DNA of 64,000 nt from Natronoglomus mannanivorans (lineage in GTDB: Archaea > Halobacteriota > Halobacteria > Halobacteriales > Natrialbaceae): contig JAOPKB010000017.1 in assembly GCA_025517485.1 (NCBI GenBank), forward strand, positions 61,079 to 125,078. Direction: 5' to 3'. Positions 59,251 to 64,000 of this stretch are shown piece by piece. A model generated the notes under the pieces. It made no database searches and was not told the DNA's origin. It worked only from the letters and a program-made list of their open reading frames with translations. The first letter of the stretch is position 1. The number at the start of each line of letters is the position of its first letter. The translations under genes were made by a program, and so were the position numbers.

Positions 59251-60342
59251 TTAGCCTCGGATGTGCGTCGCGACCTCGCCGCTCATATCCTCGTCTCCCT
59301 CCTCGGGATCCGCCGCGGAGGTGTGTCGGGCGCGGACGCGTGGGTTGAACACCCGATCGGTCCCCTGGGAAAACAGGATCAACCCGAACGAGAGGATCAC
59401 GATCGTGACCATCGGCGCGAGCAACCAGTGGGCGGTTTCCCACGTGTACAGGGCGCCGCCGGTCTCGTAGGAGAGGTTCATCATCACCCCCCAGTTGAGT
59501 TCGGTGAAGGGGAGGATGCCGAGGAAGTACAACCCGACCGACGCGAAGATGACCGACCGCGCCGAGTTGACGAAGTTGACGAGGATGTACGGCATCAGTC
59601 CCGGCATGATGTCTTTCATGACGATCTGGGGCGTCGAGATCCCCATCAGTCGGGAGGCCTCGACGTACGACTCCTCGCGCAGCGTCAGCACCTGCGAACG
59701 GATCGCTCGGGCCAGTCCCGCCCAGGCGTTGACCGTGATGATGACCCCGACGAGCCACGGGCTGCGGGGCTCGAGAATCACTGCGATGACGATCACCAGC
59801 GGCAGGCCGGGAATCGTCATCAAGATGTCGTTGAACGTCATCAGGAGCTGATCCGTCCAGCCGCCCTTGTACCCCGAGAGCGTGCCGACGACGACGGCCA
59901 TCACGGTGGTGAAGACGGCGCCGGCGACGATCATCTCGAGCATCGGCGGCGTCGCGTGGACGATCTGGGCGAAGATGTCGTTCCCCATGTTGTCAGTGCC
60001 CAGCGGATGCGACATGTCTTCGAACGGCGAGACGAGTCGGTCTCCTTCGCCGACTCTGGGTGGATCGACGAGACGAACGCCGACGGTTCCCATCAGCACG
60101 TACGCGAGGATGATGAGCGTGCCGACGCGGGCCCGCCAGTCGTCCCAGAGGATCTTGAAGGGAGCGATCACCCACTCGTTGGCCAGCATCTTGTACCGGT
60201 CTCGTCGGGACATCGTCCCGGAGGAGACCGTCCCGAACGGCGTGTCGGCTGAGGCTTCGTCGCCGGTGATCGTCCCGCCGTCGGGGACGGTCTCCTCGAT
60301 CGACATCGTGTTCGTGCCGTCGGTCTCGTCAGTACGCTTCAC
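59251..60342 (-). CDS. ABC importer 2, DppC-type permease
   Basis: A 363-residue permease: hydrophilic N-terminal extension of about 50 residues, then 'SHPLGTDNMGNDIFAQIV', 'NAWAGLARAIRSQVLTLREESYVEASRLMGIS' coupling loop and last helices. The start is most likely GTG 60342 since GGAGG lies eight bases upstream (60357-60353); GTG 60351 directly abuts that site and ATG 60306 is further in. It overlaps the upstream permease by 14 bp. Confidence 0.9.
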   Translation of the reverse strand: MKRTDETDGTNTMSIEETVPDGGTITGDEASADTPFGTVSSGTMSRRDRYKMLANEWVIAPFKILWDDWRARVGTLIILAYVLMGTVGVRLVDPPRVGEGDRLVSPFEDMSHPLGTDNMGNDIFAQIVHATPPMLEMIVAGAVFTTVMAVVVGTLSGYKGGWTDQLLMTFNDILMTIPGLPLVIVIAVILEPRSPWLVGVIITVNAWAGLARAIRSQVLTLREESYVEASRLMGISTPQIVMKDIMPGLMPYILVNFVNSARSVIFASVGLYFLGILPFTELNWGVMMNLSYETGGALYTWETAHWLLAPMVTIVILSFGLILFSQGTDRVFNPRVRARHTSAADPEEGDEDMSGEVATHIRG

Positions 60343-61348
60343 GGTTCCCACCTCCGGAGCCGGCGCGTGGATCGAGTTTTCCGTACGTCAGGTCGGCGAC
60401 GTAGATACCGACGACCACGGCGATCGTGATGATGAGGAACGCACCCATCATCAGCGGATAGTCGCGGGCCATGATTCCCCGAAACATGTAGTAGCCGATC
60501 CCTGGGTAGGCGAAGATCTCCTCGAGGATGACCGAGCCGCCGAACATGAAGCCGATCGCGATCATCATGCCGGTGTACATCGGCAAGATCGCGTTGCGGC
60601 CCACGTACCGCAGCGCGATGTCGTGGGGCGGGAGTCCGCGAAGGCGCGCGACCCGGATGTAGTCCTCGCCGAGGACGCGGATGCTGTTCCCGCGCATCGC
60701 GAGCGCCTGAATACCGAACCCGGTAATCACGAGCGAGGCGATCGGGAGGGCCGCGTGGTAGAAGGCGCTCTGGAGGAACGCGAGGTTCATGCCGGTGGCG
60801 ACGTCCGAGGAGATGCGACCGCCGGTCGGGAACCAGTTGAACTGGTAGCCGAGGACGTAGACGAGGATGATCGCCATCACGTAGTAGGGAATCGAGTTCA
60901 GGAAGATCGACACGAGCGTCGTGCTGACGTCGAATCGACTCCCCTCGATGTAGGCCATCACCGCCCCGAGCGTGATGCCGAGCCCGAACGTCAACACCAG
61001 CGAGATCGACATGACGAAGACGGTCCACGGCGCCGCCGACGCCAGAATTTCGGTCACCGGATCGTTGTAGAACATCGAGACGCCGAGGTCTCCCTGGAGG
61101 AGTGCCGCCATGTAATCGATGTACTGGATGTACAGCGGTTCGTCCGGCGCGACGTTCGTGTACACCTCGACCAGCGCGTTGACCTGTTCCATGTCGACTT
61201 GGTTCCCCTGTTGCTGGACCAGTTGCGACCGGATGTACGAAACCGGACCCCCGGGCATCAGGCGAATCATCCCGAACGTCATCGTCACGACGGCGAACAC
61301 GGTGAAGACTGCCTGCGCCGTTCGTTCGATATAATAATTATTGATCAT
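60329..61348 (-). CDS. ABC importer 2, DppB-type permease
   Basis: A 339-residue permease: first helix 'TAQAVFTVFAVVTMTFGMIRLMPGGPVSYI' (in part), cytoplasmic 'YIRVARLRGLPPHDIALRYVGRNAILP' loop and final helices, similar to 14417-15412. It follows the binding protein by 96 bp, exactly the spacing in importer 1, and is coupled to the next gene by overlap. Confidence 0.93.
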   Translation of the reverse strand: MINNYYIERTAQAVFTVFAVVTMTFGMIRLMPGGPVSYIRSQLVQQQGNQVDMEQVNALVEVYTNVAPDEPLYIQYIDYMAALLQGDLGVSMFYNDPVTEILASAAPWTVFVMSISLVLTFGLGITLGAVMAYIEGSRFDVSTTLVSIFLNSIPYYVMAIILVYVLGYQFNWFPTGGRISSDVATGMNLAFLQSAFYHAALPIASLVITGFGIQALAMRGNSIRVLGEDYIRVARLRGLPPHDIALRYVGRNAILPMYTGMMIAIGFMFGGSVILEEIFAYPGIGYYMFRGIMARDYPLMMGAFLIITIAVVVGIYVADLTYGKLDPRAGSGGGNREAY

Positions 61349-61444
61349 TCATCTCCACCTCGCCCTCGTACGTAATCGCTCGTTCCTGTGAGTGTTCGTC
61401 ATATTGGTGACTGTCTGACAGTCGAATCTCCCGGTTCAACTCGC

Positions 61445-63328
61445 TTATTCGACGCTCCGCGGCCAGCCACGGCGGAACAGCTCTTCCTGTGCGTACGCCA
61501 TCTTCGTATCCAGTTCCTCGAGGTCCGGCCACTCCCAGTCGGAGGTGTTCAGGAACATCTGGCCGTAGCGGAACCAGATCGGAAGCTGCGGAACGCTCTG
61601 GTTGTACGCCCACGCGAGTTCCTGGACGATCTCTCTCGTCTGCTCTTCGTCGGCCGTCGTGGACATCTCCTCCATCAGCCCGTGGACGTCGACCGTTTCG
61701 AGGGAGCCGTCGGGGTCGCCGACGGGCATCGGAATCTCGACTTCGCCGGGATGACTGGTCGAGATCCAGTTTCGGGGCGCGTTGTAGAACGGCATCTGAT
61801 ACTGATCGTACGGGTGTACGTTCTGTCCCCAAAGGCCAGTACACATGCCGAAATCGCCGTCGTACATCCCGTCGAAGAAGGTTCCCGCCTCCTCTGTCAG
61901 CACGTCGGCCTGAATCCCGAAGTCTTCGAACTGCTGCTCGAGGGACTGGCTCGCGCGGACGAACTCCCCGAAGTCGCCGACCGTCTCGATCTCCATCGTG
62001 AGCGGTTCGCCGCTCTCGTCGACCCAGGTGTCGCCGTCACGTTCGTAGCCGGCTTCCTCGAGGAGTGCAGCGGCTTCGTCGGTCCGCATTTCGTTCACTC
62101 CGTACGTATTCAGGCTGTCGAGGAATTCGTCGTCGAACCACGCTTCCTCGCCGATGTAGATCCCGTGGAGGTGTTCCTGGGGGAACCGAACCTGTCCCCA
62201 CTCTCCCTCCTCGTAGCCGCCTGCCTCCGTCGCCATGTCGCGGTTGACGAGGTACGCGAGCGCCTGCCGGACCTCCCGCTGTCCGTAGATGTCGTGTTCG
62301 TGGTTGAACGTGAGCGAAATCGCGTCGAGCCAGTGAAAGCGCATCATGAAGTCGAAGGTATCGGTATCGAGGATACTCTCGATCGTCTCCTTGGGGGTCC
62401 CCGACTCCATCATGTCACACTCGTCACCGAGTGCGTACTGCCACTTGCTCTCGTTCGTTGTGTGAGTGAGTGCCTCGACACCCTCGATATCCATCTCTCC
62501 GCCGACTGGATGTTCCTCGTGGACGTCGAACGTGAACGACTGTTCGCTCATCTCGACGAGTTTGTAGGGACTCGTCCCGACTGGTTCGTCGAGGTCCCAC
62601 GTGGCGAGGTCGCCCATGATCTCGTCGACCTCGTCGTCGGTCGAGGCGTCCTCGATTTGCTCGACCCAGTCGTCGTACAGGTCGTACTTCGTGTTCATAT
62701 CGACGCTCGTGAGCACGTGTTCGAACACCTCCTCGTTGACGTCTCGAGCGAGGGTGAGTTCGACGGTGTCACCCGCGACTTCGACGTCGTCCATGTAATC
62801 GCCGATGAGCGAACCGAACGCTTCCTCGAGGACGAGTTTGGCGTAGACGTCCTCGGCCGTGACGTCGTCGCCATCGTGCCACGTTCGGTCGGTGTTGGGT
62901 TGTAGTGTCACTACACCACCTTCTGTTGGCTCCGCGATCGACCAGTCCTCGAGACCGCGGTAGAACCACTCCCGTTGGCCGTCGTCGATGAACGGCTGGA
63001 GATCGAAGTGAGCGAACGACTCGAAAATAGCGGTCCCGTAGTAACTCTCGACGTTGTACGGATTGAACTGGAACCGGGTCGGGTCGGCCTCACCGAGCCA
63101 ACTCACTAGCTGGAAGATATCGTCGTCCGCGGCTCCGTTCCCGTTTCCACCGTTTCCGGTTCCGTTCCCGTTTCCATCGCCACCGTTCCCTTCGGGGTCT
63201 TCACCCACACATCCCGCGATCCCGACTGCACCAGCGCCGGCGGCACCCTGTATGAACCGACGCCGCGACAGTGCCTCGAGAGCATTGCGTCGTGACTGAG
63301 TCGACTGCGGGTTGTCACTATATCCCAT
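61445..63328 (-). CDS. ABC importer 2, substrate-binding lipoprotein (Dpp/Opp type)
   Basis: A 627-residue family 5 binding protein. Twin-arginine signal 'SRRRFIQGAAGAGAVGIAGC' with lipobox Cys at about residue 40, then a Gly/Asn linker. Typical SBP5 motifs include 'DGDDVTAEDVYAKLV' and 'NTDRTWHDG'. It differs enough from the importer 1 protein to suggest a different oligosaccharide. TATA-like AAATATATATG is 22-34 bp before the ATG. First gene of the minus-strand operon. Confidence 0.92.
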   Translation of the reverse strand: MGYSDNPQSTQSRRNALEALSRRRFIQGAAGAGAVGIAGCVGEDPEGNGGDGNGNGTGNGGNGNGAADDDIFQLVSWLGEADPTRFQFNPYNVESYYGTAIFESFAHFDLQPFIDDGQREWFYRGLEDWSIAEPTEGGVVTLQPNTDRTWHDGDDVTAEDVYAKLVLEEAFGSLIGDYMDDVEVAGDTVELTLARDVNEEVFEHVLTSVDMNTKYDLYDDWVEQIEDASTDDEVDEIMGDLATWDLDEPVGTSPYKLVEMSEQSFTFDVHEEHPVGGEMDIEGVEALTHTTNESKWQYALGDECDMMESGTPKETIESILDTDTFDFMMRFHWLDAISLTFNHEHDIYGQREVRQALAYLVNRDMATEAGGYEEGEWGQVRFPQEHLHGIYIGEEAWFDDEFLDSLNTYGVNEMRTDEAAALLEEAGYERDGDTWVDESGEPLTMEIETVGDFGEFVRASQSLEQQFEDFGIQADVLTEEAGTFFDGMYDGDFGMCTGLWGQNVHPYDQYQMPFYNAPRNWISTSHPGEVEIPMPVGDPDGSLETVDVHGLMEEMSTTADEEQTREIVQELAWAYNQSVPQLPIWFRYGQMFLNTSDWEWPDLEELDTKMAYAQEELFRRGWPRSVE

Positions 63329-63349
63329 ACCCCATTGTCCATGTTATTC

Positions 63350-63362
63350 ATACATATATATT
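63350..63362 (-). promoter_or_regulatory. TATA box of ABC importer 2
   Basis: AAATATATATGTA on the minus strand, about 22-34 bp before the ATG at 63328, the same layout as for importer 1. Confidence 0.6.
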
Positions 63363-63378
63363 TCCCCGTCCATCAGAA

Positions 63379-63422
63379 TTTGGAAAAGAACGAAGACGGG
63401 CGTTTGAGACGCCATTTGGAAA
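63379..63422. promoter_or_regulatory. Candidate operator of ABC importer 2
   Basis: Two TTTGGAAA copies flank the inverted repeat GGCGT-N5-ACGCC, all just upstream of the TATA box. Arrangement suggests an activator or repressor site; no counterpart was found upstream of importer 1. Confidence 0.4.
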
Positions 63423-63773
63423 TAATATATGCTTTTAACGATAAAGAATCCAATTATCTATCAGAACATATTTATAATTGTCCGTAATCGTGTGCGACAC
63501 CGTGTCGACGTCAGCGTCGACCGCTCGATACGGCCTCGAATTCTTCAGAGCTTCCTTCGAATCTTCTGTCGACGTTACTACCGTCAACGGTCGGTGAAGG
63601 GCAGTCGAAAGGACGGCGAATGGGTCGGATACAGGCCATTCCGACCATCGTCGGATCCAGTATCGGTGGATACGTCAGCCGGTGTCGTGCGTGTCCGATC
63701 GCCGACAAACGGATCGAGAGACGTATTTACATCCGTAGTGAACAATATTGATGGATCAGTTTCACCTTTACAT

Positions 63774-63793
63774 TTACAGCCGTAGGAGTGTAA
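63774..63793. promoter_or_regulatory. Dyad TTACA-N10-TGTAA
   Basis: Perfect 5-bp arms, spacer with CGTA, as at 41500-41519. A related partial copy (TTACATCCGTAG) starts at about 63727. Lies 450 bp upstream of importer 2 and 185 bp before the possible gene at 63979. Confidence 0.4.
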
Positions 63794-63978
63794 CATAGGG
63801 GGACAATACGACGTTGTGACACCGACCGTGTCTTTCTCACTCGAGCGAGTGATACACGGGCTTCGAACGACTCGAGAACGTACTAGGCGAACCGACGGTA
63901 CCTCTGGTCGTCGAGCGAGCCGCCTATTCGTATGGAGGATAAGAGGTTAAGTTGCGAACGACACGAAACGTTCACGGG

Positions 63979-64000
63979 ATGAATCCACCACCTCAACAGC
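63979..64000 (+). CDS. Possible start of a gene truncated by the window end
   Basis: An ATG followed by codons for Asn-Pro-Pro-Pro-Gln-Gln; an AT-rich box (GGTTAAGT) lies about 30 bp upstream, the usual leaderless layout. Only seven codons are visible, so product and reality are uncertain. Confidence 0.25.

Larger units (their letters stand above)
63329..63978. other. 650-bp non-coding region upstream of ABC importer 2
   Basis: The first 160 bp are AT-rich and contain the TATA box (63350-63362), a TTTGGAAA direct repeat (63379-63386 and 63415-63422) flanking an inverted repeat GGCGT-TTGAG-ACGCC (63399-63413), and further AT-rich DNA to 63480. The dyad TTACA-N10-TGTAA is at 63774-63793. Open frames here are basic and not credible. 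Confidence 0.5.

Noticed and set aside
63429..63785. 118-codon plus-strand frame upstream of importer 2
   Set aside because: Basic, AT-rich start, no motif, overlaps regulatory dyads.
1..64000. CRISPR arrays, rRNA, tRNA, transposase genes
   Set aside because: No regularly spaced direct repeats, no clover-leaf or rRNA signature, and no transposase motif was found on either strand by reading.

Overview
The window is a segment of a haloarchaeal (class Halobacteria) genome. The proteins are strongly acidic, GC is high, and most promoters show an AT-rich TATA-like box about 25-30 bp upstream of the start codon, as expected for leaderless transcripts. The two substrate-binding proteins carry twin-arginine lipoprotein signals, and there is a homologue of the haloarchaeal rod-determining factor RdfA. 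A Natrialbales-type genome is plausible, but the sequence alone does not settle this. No rRNA, tRNA, CRISPR array or insertion sequence was recognised.

Almost the whole window reads as one large catabolic island for pectin, in particular rhamnogalacturonan: the plant polymer of alternating L-rhamnose and D-galacturonate. Layout: (1) 1-10118: end of a surface/pilin-like protein, an SMP-30-type lactonase, two IclR regulators, a 2-oxoglutarate-semialdehyde-type aldehyde dehydrogenase, a Gfo/Idh/MocA oxidoreductase paired with a TIM-barrel isomerase, an SDR and a zinc alcohol dehydrogenase. (2) 10894-21964: a luciferase-like (F420/flavin) oxidoreductase, a complete Dpp-type ABC importer operon, and an L-rhamnonate dehydratase-like enolase-superfamily enzyme coupled to a second luciferase-like oxidoreductase. 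(3) 22097-39916: carbohydrate-active enzymes: GH28, PL22-like oligogalacturonate lyase, CBM9-like domain, GH115, SGNH esterase, GH4 with the CHEV motif of alpha-galacturonidases, a second enolase-superfamily dehydratase, a PhyH dioxygenase, a GH78 alpha-L-rhamnosidase, and a secreted beta-helix plus ricin-lectin protein. (4) 40143-47432: an L-rhamnose module: alcohol dehydrogenase, L-lactate-oxidation LUD/Fe-S proteins, rhamnose mutarotase, lactonase, and an FAH-family diketo-acid hydrolase. (5) 47653-56169: RdfA, membrane protein, a second TIM-barrel plus Gfo/Idh pair, a DapA-family enzyme, uronate dehydrogenase, a third IclR regulator and glycerate 2-kinase. (6) 56262-63328: two small membrane proteins and a second Dpp-type ABC importer operon on the minus strand.

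Proposed working (inference): a secreted beta-helix protein and outside enzymes shorten the polymer. Two ABC systems import oligosaccharides, which are trimmed inside the cell by GH78, GH28, PL22, GH4, GH115 and the SGNH esterase. L-rhamnose is oxidised through lactone, rhamnonate, 2-keto-3-deoxy and 2,4-diketo acid to pyruvate plus L-lactate, which the LUD/Fe-S proteins oxidise. D-galacturonate is oxidised by uronate dehydrogenase, the lactone is opened or isomerised, the acid dehydrated, and the product passes via a DapA-family enzyme and the semialdehyde dehydrogenase to 2-oxoglutarate. Three IclR paralogues are the likely regulators, and several dyad-symmetric sites in the intergenic regions are candidate operators.
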